A stretch of DNA of 5,855 bases from Candidatus Njordarchaeota archaeon (GCA_029856625.1 JAHKLG010000092.1:1-5855); one strand, 5' to 3'; positions 1 through 5,855 are shown, counted from the stretch's first letter. The notes: generated by a model not told the origin, from the sequence alone. Translations and numbers: made by a program.

Positions 1-89
1 CCTTTCCTCAATAAGTAATACCCGTAGACCTCTATCAAATCAACTATCTCTAGGAATCTCTCTATTCTCTCCCTCTCTTCATTAATCAA
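1..89 (-). CDS. Unrecognised protein, N-terminal fragment, cut by the left edge
   Basis: An open frame of 29 codons starts at a TTG (89-87) and runs off the window. An in-frame TGA lies three codons upstream, so the TTG is the only reasonable start. The peptide begins MINEERERIERFLEIVDL and continues with aromatic residues (VYGYY). It looks like a charged amphipathic helix and has the Lys/Glu/Ile-rich composition of the other genes here. A weak GTGA ribosome-binding element ends 6 bases before the TTG, and a TATA-like element at 141-147 lies at a suitable distance for a leader of about 30 bases. I do not recognise the family. The fragment could instead be a chance open frame, since 89 bases is short; composition and upstream signals favour a real divergent gene. 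Confidence 0.42.
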   Translation of the reverse strand, partial: MINEERERIERFLEIVDLIEVYGYYLLRK

Positions 90-136
90 TGCTCTTCACT
101 GTCAAGAATTAGCTACTATACTGCTCAATCTTAAAA

Positions 137-150
137 GACTATATAAACCA
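137..150. promoter_or_regulatory. Candidate TATA box, possibly bidirectional
   Basis: The bases ACTATATAAACC form a near-symmetric TATA element. Read on the minus strand it is TTTATATAG, close to the crenarchaeal consensus, and would place transcription start near 118, about 28 bases before the minus-strand TTG at 89. Read on the plus strand it is preceded by an A-rich BRE-like AAAAG and would give a leader of about 90 bases for the ABC ATPase gene. Which direction is used cannot be decided from sequence. Confidence 0.4.
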
Positions 151-195
151 TTAACGTTCTCTGCATCACAAAGTAATTTGTTCTGGAGAGTTTCT

Positions 196-209
196 AGACT
201 ATTTATCAA
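196..209 (+). promoter_or_regulatory. Candidate promoter element for the ABC transporter operon
   Basis: AGACTATTTATCAA is a weaker TATA-like element. It shares its first seven bases (AGACTAT) with the element at 137-150, 59 bases upstream. Transcription from here would start near 227 and give a leader of about 30 bases before the ATG at 258. No other gene or RNA was seen between 90 and 257. Confidence 0.3.
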
Positions 210-242
210 TTTACTCATGCATATTCTCATCATAGTATCCGT

Positions 243-253
243 GGTGGGGGTGG
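243..253 (+). promoter_or_regulatory. G-rich ribosome binding site of the ABC ATPase gene
   Basis: Two copies of GGTGG (243-247 and 249-253) sit 10 and 4 bases before the ATG at 258. GGTG matches the anti-Shine-Dalgarno end of archaeal 16S rRNA (ATCACCTC). The run is strikingly G-rich for this AT-rich DNA and supports the chosen start. Confidence 0.5.
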
Positions 254-257
254 ACTC

Positions 258-1199
258 ATGGAGGTAGTGATAAGTCTCAAAAACATTTCAAAGATCTATG
301 ACAATAAAATAAGAGCTCTTGATAATGTTTCTTTGGAAGTAAAAGCTGGGGAAACTATTGGCTTACTCGGGCCTAACGGTGCTGGCAAAACAACTCTTAT
401 GAGAATTATAGCGGGGCAGCTTCAACCTTCTAGTGGAGAGGGTATTGTACTGGGTAAGAACCTAAGGGAGCTCTTAAGGAGTGAGGAGAGATTTAAGTTA
501 AGCTATGTTCCTCAGGAGAACATCTTCTGGCCTAATCTATCTGTTGAGGAGAATTTATGGATGATGGGAGCTATGTACAAGATTCCTAAGAGGGAACTGC
601 GGGATAGGATTAAGAAACTTCTTGAGGAATACGAGTTATGGGAGGTCAGGAAAAGACTTGCTCGCAAATTGTCTGGTGGGATGCAGAAGAGACTATCAAT
701 CGTGATGGGGCTGATAAATGATCCAGAGATTCTAATCCTAGACGAACCAACCACGGGTCTTGATCCAGCCATGAGAGCATCAGTCATTGGATTACTAGAG
801 AAGCTTAATAGCCTAGGAAAAACTATCCTAATTAGCTCCCATATAGTCGAGGATATCGAGAGATTATGCGAACGTGTGGTAATAATGGATAGAGGACGGA
901 TAATCGCCGATGCACAACCGATGGAGTTAAAGATAAAAATAACTGGTAGGGAAGTTCTCGAAGTTCTCTTTAATGAGATTGATAAAGAGGTTCTTGAAAA
1001 GCTAGGGAGGATTGCGGAGGAGAGGGATATGGCAAGAGCAGGATACAAGATCATCATAAAGGGCGATGATTTGATAGCGTTAAGCAACGAAATAAGAAAT
1101 GATAAGGCTCTTTACGAGAACGTGATAACTCTCAGCATCAGAAAAAGTACGCTAGAAGATGTCTTCTTATTCCTAACGGGAAGGCTTATTGGAGGATGA
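258..1199 (+). CDS. ABC-2 type exporter, ATP-binding subunit (DrrA/CcmA-like)
   Basis: This 313-residue cytoplasmic ATPase would power the permease encoded next to it. All nucleotide-binding motifs are present: Walker A GPNGAGKT (38-45), Q-loop Q86 in YVPQE, signature LSGGMQKR (138-145), Walker B ILILDEP (158-164) with catalytic Glu163, D-loop GLDP (167-170) and switch His195 in SSH. The C-terminal extension of about 90 residues ends with TLEDVFLFLTGR (298-309), the closing motif typical of drug-resistance and multidrug-type ABC-2 ATPases. Length is normal for the family. The ATG at 258 follows a GGTGG ribosome binding site and leaves the usual short strand before the core. The stop codon overlaps the next gene by four bases (ATGA), so the two are almost certainly co-transcribed and translationally linked. 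The exported substrate is unknown; drug, lipid or peptide export are all possible. Confidence 0.95.
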   Translation: MEVVISLKNISKIYDNKIRALDNVSLEVKAGETIGLLGPNGAGKTTLMRIIAGQLQPSSGEGIVLGKNLRELLRSEERFKLSYVPQENIFWPNLSVEENLWMMGAMYKIPKRELRDRIKKLLEEYELWEVRKRLARKLSGGMQKRLSIVMGLINDPEILILDEPTTGLDPAMRASVIGLLEKLNSLGKTILISSHIVEDIERLCERVVIMDRGRIIADAQPMELKIKITGREVLEVLFNEIDKEVLEKLGRIAEERDMARAGYKIIIKGDDLIALSNEIRNDKALYENVITLSIRKSTLEDVFLFLTGRLIGG

Positions 1200-2632
1200 G
1201 GAATATGAGTATTCTCGTCATTATTCTAAATAGGATAAAATCGATCGTCAGAACAAAGGAGCTGTACTTCTATGTCATCGGTTTTCCTCTGATCTTCATG
1301 ATCATCTATGGGAGTATTGCTGGTGCTTATTACCCAGAAACCACGCCTATTAAGATTGGTTATGTAACTCTGGATTCCGGAACTATAATAAACCTCGGTA
1401 GCATGTCCCAGCGGATAAATTATGGATCATTGTTTTATAATTATCTTAATAATGTGACGTTTGAGAATACGAGCATTAAAGCCTTTCACATCATGATTAT
1501 CAGTGATGCAAAAATCGCTGAGAAGAAGGTCAGTAGGCTAGAGATATCAGCTGCAATACTTATTCCAGAAGGTTTCTCAGAAGCTATAAAAAGATTCTCG
1601 GAGAGCTTAACTAGGAGCATATTACTACCGATTCTGAGTAAAAAAGCAAATGAGGCATTCGAGTCTGGGAATTACGATTTGGGGAATAGATATATAGAGG
1701 CTATTCAGGAACTAGAAAATCTTTCAGAATCCCTAGGTACAATAGAGATTAGAATAATTGGGGATCCAACGAATGCTGGCTGTATGAGAGCTTATGAGCT
1801 AATATGGAGGCACATAGCCGAATTCTCTTTTCACACGGCTCAAGTATTTATGACGAATTATTCTGATTACTTAGCGAAGAAGTATAATATTACGGTGGAG
1901 GTTCAACATCCAGAAGAAGGATCGTTCTCAGGGGTATTCAATGTATCTTTTCAGAGAATTGGTGGTAAGGAGGGGCTGAAAGAATCCTTCCTAAAAGCTT
2001 ACTACTCTGTCTTAGTTCCTGGTCAGATAATGCAAACAATAATGTTAGCTGCTGTATCGGTCATAAAAATGTTAAGATTCGAAATGGAGAGGGGTTTGGT
2101 AGGGAGAATAAAACTGACGAGAATTTCCTCGTCGGAATATATAGCATCAATCTTAGCTGTGTGGGGTACCATAGCATTATTACAGGGAATAATAATGATC
2201 GGAGCATCCTTAGTGCTTGGCTATATAAGAGTACTAGGCACGGTGATGCATTACCTATTATCTGTACTCATAATAGTCTTAGCAGGAGTATTAACCGCTG
2301 AGATATCCATGATAGCCGTCTCCCTGATAAAGCATGAGAGCATAGAAGGGATTACAATAGGAATAACGGTTTCCCTATCACTAGTAATAGCTGGATACTT
2401 CCCAATAGAGAACCCAGTGATAGGCAACTTCATAGGCTATCAATTCACTCTCCTGGATATTATTCCTTGGAGATGCGCAATCATTGGGCTTAGGAAAGCT
2501 CTAATGCTCCCTCACATATTTACCCCACTAGACATTATTCCAGAACTAATACTATTAGTGCTCTGGGTAATAATCTATGGTATTATATCCTCGATAGTAT
2601 TCTCAGTAAAAATTCTAAGAGCTCGTGAATAA
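1196..2632 (+). CDS. ABC-2 type exporter, permease subunit
   Basis: This 478-residue membrane protein is the transport partner of the preceding ATPase. The layout is that of the ABC2_membrane_3 group: a short cytoplasmic N-terminus, helix 1 (about 23-46), a large extracytoplasmic domain (about 47-268), then five helices at about 270-292, 316-342, 350-376, 383-404 and 449-472, ending in a basic tail (KILRARE). The cytoplasmic stretch 293-312 (RFEMERGLVGRIKLTRIS) fits the coupling region that contacts the ATPase, as seen in ABC-2 permeases. The pattern LDIIPWRCAIIGLRKAL (420-436) corresponds to the conserved proline-containing region before the last helix. The outside domain shows no motif I recognise, and the substrate is unknown. 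The coordinates give the longest form, which overlaps the ATPase stop (ATGA). A GGAGG at 1191-1195 touches this ATG but lies 9 bases before a second ATG at 1205 (MSILV), so the true start may be three codons later. Confidence 0.9.
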   Translation: MRNMSILVIILNRIKSIVRTKELYFYVIGFPLIFMIIYGSIAGAYYPETTPIKIGYVTLDSGTIINLGSMSQRINYGSLFYNYLNNVTFENTSIKAFHIMIISDAKIAEKKVSRLEISAAILIPEGFSEAIKRFSESLTRSILLPILSKKANEAFESGNYDLGNRYIEAIQELENLSESLGTIEIRIIGDPTNAGCMRAYELIWRHIAEFSFHTAQVFMTNYSDYLAKKYNITVEVQHPEEGSFSGVFNVSFQRIGGKEGLKESFLKAYYSVLVPGQIMQTIMLAAVSVIKMLRFEMERGLVGRIKLTRISSSEYIASILAVWGTIALLQGIIMIGASLVLGYIRVLGTVMHYLLSVLIIVLAGVLTAEISMIAVSLIKHESIEGITIGITVSLSLVIAGYFPIENPVIGNFIGYQFTLLDIIPWRCAIIGLRKALMLPHIFTPLDIIPELILLVLWVIIYGIISSIVFSVKILRARE

Positions 2633-2636
2633 CTCC

Positions 2637-2656
2637 TTCATTATTATTTATTATAA
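2637..2656 (+). terminator. Possible T-rich terminator after the ABC transporter operon
   Basis: A T-rich stretch (TTCATTATTATTTATTAT) begins a few bases after the permease stop, in the 52-base gap between convergent genes. Archaeal termination depends on U-rich RNA rather than hairpins, and no hairpin is seen. The tract is interrupted by A residues, so the call is weak. No comparable T tract follows the opposing nuclease gene on the minus strand. Confidence 0.3.
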
Positions 2657-2684
2657 AGTCAGAGAGGCTAATTATTGGGCGTTG

Positions 2685-3953
2685 TTAAATACTCGTGATC
2701 AGCCTATATAATTTCCCTATTGGTATATAATTTCCACTATAATATATTTTATAGATAGGTAATTGGTCAAAGTGTTTTCTGAGTTTCTCATCAATCACTG
2801 CTAGGAAGTTTTTATACCCCTCTTTGCTCAATTCAATAAGCTTTTCCTTCTTCTTCTCTATATACTCTCTTCTCCAGTAGCCAATAACTTCAATGAATAT
2901 CTTCTTTTTACCCCACACTACTGTGAAGTCTGGGATTAATATTCTACCGTTATTTAGAATTATTACATCAGCTTCTCTCAATATTCTAGCATTATTTCTC
3001 TCTAGGATCTTTGATAAAGCATTGTAGATTCTCTCCTCAATAGAGCTATCATAGGTCTCTCTGGGTTTTTCATCTGGTGCTATCGCCCAGTAAGGCTTGA
3101 GTATTGGTGAGTTTTCCTCATAACCTCTGATCTCGCAATAATATCTCCTCTTCCTATAAATTACCCAGAGCCTTAACCGCCATCCCTCATAGTTAACTAT
3201 TATGGGAGCTATTACAGCGGCTATTTGTCTACCATATTCACTTACGGCAGGTAATTTAAATAGTTGATAAGGACCAGTGATTTCCACTTCAACACCATTT
3301 TTAACTTTCTTAAAATCAGCTATTACATCATGCCTCTTAGCCCTGAGTATGAGCTTCTTAACTATCGCACCCAATTCTCTTCCATATACGTTAAGAAAAG
3401 CTCTCTCACTAATGGATAATAGTTTTTCAAGTAATAAGAAGTTATAAAGCCCTATGAGCACTAATGGTCTAGGCTTCTCATCTCTCTTTCTAATGAAAGT
3501 GATGTTTTCTGGCAATTCATTCTCGATAACTCTTTTCACGATATCGTAGGATAATCCAATCTCCTCGGCAAATCTCCTTATCATGAAATCCCTTTCTTCC
3601 TTTCCTAAGAAGCCTCCTTTCTCATTAACCCATCTATAGAACGCCTTCTTAAACTCCCACTCATCCTGTATGTGATGTTTCTTTGCTAGATATCTTTGAG
3701 TACTCTCATCTAACCCAATTGTTTTGAATTCATAAAAGTACCTTAACGCATAGTGTAATGCTTTAGAAATCCTATAATCACCGATAAAGCTTTCGATAAT
3801 CCTCTTAAGATTGCTCTCAGTAAGATTTCTATTGGTTAGCTCATCCACAATCTCGATCAGGGACGCTACTAAGCTAACATGTCTAGGATATAGAAACTTC
3901 GGGATTAATAATTTACCCCTAATGATGATTGGGAGCGCTGAGAGAGGGATCAA
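2685..3953 (-). CDS. bax1: Bax1 nuclease, XPB partner (DUF790 family)
   Basis: This 422-residue protein matches the DUF790/Bax1 family, the structure-specific DNA endonuclease that binds archaeal XPB and cuts DNA near the unwound junction. The N-terminus (about 1-150) is the family's helical domain. The middle carries the family signature around GPYQLFKLPAVSEYG (227-241), followed by a strand-rich segment. The C-terminal PD-(D/E)XK-like nuclease domain is intact: SSIEE (303-307), PDF (341-343, Asp342) and FIEVIGYW (353-360, Glu355), followed by lysines at 367-369, corresponding to the family's usual EIVGFW block. The start is TTG at 3953-3951. A GGGAG element overlapping the XPB stop codon lies 6 bases upstream, and the product begins as family members do (IPLSALPIIIRGKLLIP). 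The gene follows XPB after 10 bases and has no promoter of its own, so it depends on the XPB transcript. Family assignment is firm; the exact repair pathway in the cell is less settled. Confidence 0.9.
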   Translation of the reverse strand: MIPLSALPIIIRGKLLIPKFLYPRHVSLVASLIEIVDELTNRNLTESNLKRIIESFIGDYRISKALHYALRYFYEFKTIGLDESTQRYLAKKHHIQDEWEFKKAFYRWVNEKGGFLGKEERDFMIRRFAEEIGLSYDIVKRVIENELPENITFIRKRDEKPRPLVLIGLYNFLLLEKLLSISERAFLNVYGRELGAIVKKLILRAKRHDVIADFKKVKNGVEVEITGPYQLFKLPAVSEYGRQIAAVIAPIIVNYEGWRLRLWVIYRKRRYYCEIRGYEENSPILKPYWAIAPDEKPRETYDSSIEERIYNALSKILERNNARILREADVIILNNGRILIPDFTVVWGKKKIFIEVIGYWRREYIEKKKEKLIELSKEGYKNFLAVIDEKLRKHFDQLPIYKIYYSGNYIPIGKLYRLITSI

Positions 3954-3963
3954 GGAGATCTCC

Positions 3964-5343
3964 CTATAACTCAGTGAACTTTATCCTCCTCTTTCTTGAT
4001 GCGAAATAATCGTAGGTAGCTCTAGTTACTACTTCATATATTTTCGCCACCTTTCCCTCAGCTGGACGAAGCACCCTTCCTACTCTCTGAATTAGTTGAC
4101 GTTTCGACGGTCTTCCCGCTAAGATTATTCCAACGGATGCTGATGGGAGGTCTATTCCCTCATCAAGAACTTCCGCGGTCACGAGTTTTGTGACTTCACC
4201 CCTCTTAAACATGTCTAATATTTCTTTTCTCTTCTTCTTATCCATGTCACCAGTCACATATGGTATCCCAAATATCGTGGAGATGTACTTAGCAGCATCC
4301 ACGTGACGAGTGAATATGATCACTTTCTCATCCTTATGCTTTCTGAGAAGCTTCTCTAGAACAGCTAATTTCCTCTCGGCTTTTAACGCTATGTCTTTCG
4401 CCTCTATTCTAGCTAACAAAGCTTTTCTAGCATCTCTATCCTTAGCAGACCTCTTAACAAGCTCTCTGAACCTTTCTATCTCATCCTCTACCCCAATCTT
4501 GCTGATATAATCAAGGTAAATCCGCATGAGTTCCTTGTATCTTTTTGCCTCTTCCTCCGTTAACTTCACGTAGATTCTCTCAAAGTCAAATTCTGCTAAA
4601 TAACCTTTCGCGGCAAGATCTCTAAAGCTAGCTATCCTTATAATGGGACCAATCAAGGCTTCAAGCATCTTCACTTTTTCTCCAGGAGTAGCTGTTAAAC
4701 CGATTCTATATGGAGCTACGAGTCTCTTGGCTATTTCTTTATTCAGTTCACCAGCCAAGTGATGCGCTTCATCGAATATTACTAAACCGAAGTAATCTAG
4801 CGCTCTCTCTAAGAACTCTTTCTTATGAGCACTCGCGTAGGTAACGATCGTTACTTCCTTTATTTGGTATTTTCCACCACCATAAAGCCCAATCATTGTT
4901 TTAGGAATACTGAGCATATCAACAAGTTTTGATAACCATTGATTCATCAAATCCAAGGTAGGAACAACTATTAGGGTTCTAACACTCAATCTCCGGAGTA
5001 CCTCAATCCCAATTAAAGTCTTACCTGCTCCTGTGGGTAGAACGATAACTCCCATCCAATTGTTCTTGGCTAGATAATCAACTGCTTGCTTCTGGTAATC
5101 CCTTAACTCGTATTTTCTTGATATTTTTTGAGCTATAGAATCACTAAGGGAGAAATTTTCTCGGATATCGGAAACTATTTCATAGCCGAGCAACAATGCT
5201 CTATTCTTGATGGAGAAGTAATGCATAGGGAGAAATCTCCACGTACCGGTTTTCTTGTCAAAAATGAGCCCTTTCTCCTTAAAGACTTTCTCATTATCCC
5301 TGAATTCAATAACTAGCTCGAGACCTTCTCTTCTGATGCGCAC
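3964..5343 (-). CDS. xpb: XPB-type DNA repair helicase (SF2)
   Basis: This 459-residue ATP-dependent DNA helicase/translocase is the archaeal relative of eukaryotic XPB and works with the Bax1 nuclease encoded next. A short N-terminal domain (about 1-75) has the size of the archaeal damage-recognition domain. Helicase domain 1 has LRDYQKQAV (80-88), Walker A LPTGAGKT (102-109), VVPTLDLMNQW (126-136), DEAHH (191-195) and LTATP (216-220). A charged helical insert (about 260-325) corresponds to the thumb that binds Bax1. Helicase domain 2 has IIFTRH (342-347), VLDEGID (392-398) and motif VI QRVGRVLRP (419-427). Oddly, after TATP the sequence is GEKVKMLEALIGP, without the R-E-D residues expected in XPB. 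The start is GTG (5343-5341), chosen because AGGGG lies 7 bases upstream and a TATA box stands in register. Catalytic residues are otherwise complete, so an active ATPase is expected. Confidence 0.93.
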   Translation of the reverse strand: MRIRREGLELVIEFRDNEKVFKEKGLIFDKKTGTWRFLPMHYFSIKNRALLLGYEIVSDIRENFSLSDSIAQKISRKYELRDYQKQAVDYLAKNNWMGVIVLPTGAGKTLIGIEVLRRLSVRTLIVVPTLDLMNQWLSKLVDMLSIPKTMIGLYGGGKYQIKEVTIVTYASAHKKEFLERALDYFGLVIFDEAHHLAGELNKEIAKRLVAPYRIGLTATPGEKVKMLEALIGPIIRIASFRDLAAKGYLAEFDFERIYVKLTEEEAKRYKELMRIYLDYISKIGVEDEIERFRELVKRSAKDRDARKALLARIEAKDIALKAERKLAVLEKLLRKHKDEKVIIFTRHVDAAKYISTIFGIPYVTGDMDKKKRKEILDMFKRGEVTKLVTAEVLDEGIDLPSASVGIILAGRPSKRQLIQRVGRVLRPAEGKVAKIYEVVTRATYDYFASRKRRIKFTEL

Positions 5344-5376
5344 TTGTCAGCCCCTATATCTAAGTTCGGAATGCGA

Positions 5377-5391
5377 CCTTTTTATAAAAAG
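5377..5391 (-). promoter_or_regulatory. TATA promoter of the XPB-bax1 operon
   Basis: On the minus strand the bases CTTTTTATAAAAAGG form a strong archaeal TATA element. Transcription starting about 25 bases downstream, near 5360, would give a leader of roughly 15 bases, just enough to hold the AGGGG ribosome binding site at 5355-5351. The element is symmetric, but no plus-strand gene starts at a fitting distance. Between here and about 5480 I see no gene or other element. Confidence 0.6.
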
Positions 5392-5483
5392 AGGATAGGC
5401 TTCTATGCTTCAAAACTAATATCCTTACATAACCTTCTTAAAATCTGAGTATCAATCTTTTGCATTCACTTCGGTATAATGGG

Positions 5484-5514
5484 CTTTTTATATTGCTATT
5501 AATCCCTTAAATAC
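5484..5514 (+). promoter_or_regulatory. Candidate promoter for the truncated ATPase gene
   Basis: Two TATA-like elements lie here: CTTTTTATATTG (5484-5495), the better one, and CTTAAATAC (5506-5514). They predict transcription starts near 5515 or 5536. Both would place the half-site array at 5528-5571 at or just after the start site, where a bound protein would block transcription. Either could be relics, given the state of the gene. Confidence 0.4.
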
Positions 5515-5527
5515 TAAGAGTTTTTAT

Positions 5528-5572
5528 CTACTATTTAGTAGACTACTATTTGGTAGACTACTCATAGGTAGG
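5528..5572 (+). repeat. Tandem array of three 15-base palindromic units, probable operator
   Basis: Three adjacent units each read CTACT, four bases, then AGTAG or GGTAG: CTACTATTTAGTAGA (5528-5542), CTACTATTTGGTAGA (5543-5557) and CTACTCATAGGTAGG (5558-5572). CTACT sits at 5528, 5543 and 5558, and the opposing half-site at 5537, 5552 and 5567, an exact 15-base period. The first unit is a perfect dyad; the others have one mismatch in the right arm. The joints between units are dyads too (AGTAGACTACT, 5537-5547). The array lies between a candidate promoter and the ATG at 5577, and the last half-site touches the ribosome binding site, so a cooperative repressor operator is the most likely reading. 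Alternating hairpins in the RNA are the alternative. Confidence 0.7.
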
Positions 5573-5576
5573 TGTA

Positions 5577-5642
5577 ATGAAATTCTTTAATCGCGAATTG
5601 GAATTAAGAAGCCTGAGAAATTGTAGAATAAAAGAAAAATAA
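5577..5642 (+). pseudogene. N-terminal remnant of an archaeal AAA ATPase gene
   Basis: A 21-codon ORF begins MKFFNRELELRSLR and ends at TAA 5640-5642. The pattern F-x-N-R-E-x-E-L-x-x-L directly after the initiator is the hallmark start of the archaeal ATPase family (PF01637, often with a DUF234 C-terminus), which normally continues to a P-loop a few dozen residues later and totals about 350-480 residues. Here the frame ends within an A-rich stretch, and none of the bases up to the next gene encode a Walker A motif. A GGTG element (5571-5574) precedes the ATG closely, and the operator-like array stands just upstream. This looks like a gene that kept its control region and first codons but lost its body. 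A genuine short peptide or a chance match over 14 residues cannot be excluded. Confidence 0.55.
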
Positions 5643-5652
5643 GAGAAATAAT
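5625..5652 (-). terminator. T-rich terminator of the ferritin-like gene
   Basis: On the minus strand this stretch is almost wholly pyrimidine-rich with T runs (TTATTTTTCTTTTATTCT), beginning about 37 bases past the stop of the ferritin-like gene. It matches the U-rich signals archaeal RNA polymerase uses to terminate without a hairpin. It overlaps the last codons (Arg-Ile-Lys-Glu-Lys) of the ATPase remnant on the other strand. Confidence 0.5.
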
Positions 5653-5688
5653 CTATGCTATCTCGCTCTATATAACTTTGTTAATTAA

Positions 5689-5855
5689 TCATTCCTCAAG
5701 GAGCTCCTTTATCTCCTCTCTCCCTTTCTCTAATTCCTTAACCTGTTCCGGATCCATACGTAATAGCATCTCAAGGAACTCTCCTACATGCGTCTTTTCT
5801 TCCCTAGCTATGTCAAGAAGAATCTTCCTTATCTTTTCGTTCTTAGTCATACTAG
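5689..5855 (-). CDS. Probable ferritin-like (rubrerythrin-type) protein, C-terminal part, cut by the right edge
   Basis: The visible frame ends at TGA 5691-5689 and is open to the window edge. An ATG at 5850-5848 would give 53 residues, but the frame continues upstream of it. The peptide holds one long helix with ILLDIAREEKTHVGEFLEML, including the Glu-x-x-His pair (EKTH) that binds iron in ferritin-like four-helix bundles, then MDPEQ and a Glu/Lys-rich tail. The order EEK-x-H-x-GEF, then L-x-x-x-DPEQ, is what I associate with small archaeal and bacterial ferritin-like proteins, including those carried inside or fused to encapsulin shells. The first helix with its own iron ligands would lie beyond the edge, so this is probably about half of a protein of roughly 100 residues. 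Because the frame stops after the tail, it is not fused C-terminally to a shell domain. Family call is moderate, made from one motif. Confidence 0.55.
   Translation of the reverse strand, partial: SMTKNEKIRKILLDIAREEKTHVGEFLEMLLRMDPEQVKELEKGREEIKELLEE

Noticed and set aside
512..1087. Long minus-strand open frame opposite the ABC ATPase gene
   Set aside because: It lies wholly inside a gene with complete ABC motifs; its Ser/Ile-rich translation is the usual shadow of a Lys/Glu-rich coding strand.
2251..2433. Minus-strand open frame opposite the permease
   Set aside because: It is the antisense of transmembrane helices of a well-supported gene and has no ribosome binding site or family resemblance.
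2633..2684. Hairpin terminator between the convergent permease and bax1 genes
   Set aside because: No inverted repeat of useful length was found; only an A-interrupted T-rich stretch is present.
4310..4510. Plus-strand open frame opposite XPB
   Set aside because: It is antisense to the thumb region of XPB; its Leu/Ser-rich composition is a shadow of that charged helical segment.
5128..5316. Plus-strand open frame opposite the XPB N-terminus
   Set aside because: It lies inside XPB, its composition is not gene-like and no promoter or ribosome binding site precedes it.
5401..5480. Small ORFs between the XPB promoter and the half-site array
   Set aside because: ATG-started frames here close within a few codons on both strands; nothing gene-like remains.
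5528..5572. CRISPR-like repeat array
   Set aside because: Units are 15 bases, directly adjacent and without unique spacers, so this is an operator-type array.

Overview
The window most likely comes from a hyperthermophilic archaeon of the Crenarchaeota (Thermoproteota). The evidence is AT-rich DNA, AGA/AGG arginine and ATA isoleucine codons, GTG and TTG starts, TATA-box promoters with very short leaders, GGAG/GGTG ribosome binding sites, and an adjacent XPB helicase/Bax1 nuclease pair. I do not go below that rank.

Layout. Bases 1-89 (minus) hold the first 29 codons of an unrecognised gene that runs off the left edge. Bases 90-257 are a divergent control region with TATA-like elements and a G-rich ribosome binding site. 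Bases 258-2632 (plus) are a two-gene ABC-2 type exporter: an ATPase of the DrrA/CcmA type and a six-helix permease with a large outside domain between helices 1 and 2. The substrate cannot be read from sequence. A 52-base convergent gap follows. Bases 2685-5343 (minus) are an XPB-bax1 operon: the helicase is transcribed first, from a clear TATA box, and the nuclease follows after only 10 bases. In archaea these two proteins form a helicase-nuclease complex linked to DNA repair.

Bases 5344-5688 form the least ordinary stretch. They hold the XPB promoter, then, on the plus strand, a possible promoter, an array of three 15-base units built from CTACT / (A/G)GTAG half-sites, and a 21-codon ORF. 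That ORF starts like archaeal AAA ATPases (FFNRELEL) but stops before any P-loop. It looks like the preserved control region and first codons of an ATPase gene whose body has been lost. The A-rich end of this remnant is also, on the other strand, a T-rich likely terminator for the last gene. That gene is the C-terminal part of a probable ferritin-like (rubrerythrin-type) protein at 5689-5855 (minus), cut by the right edge.

No tRNA, rRNA, CRISPR array or insertion sequence was seen. The main points for a second look are the half-site array, the beheaded ATPase gene, and an XPB that appears to lack the R-E-D motif after TATP.
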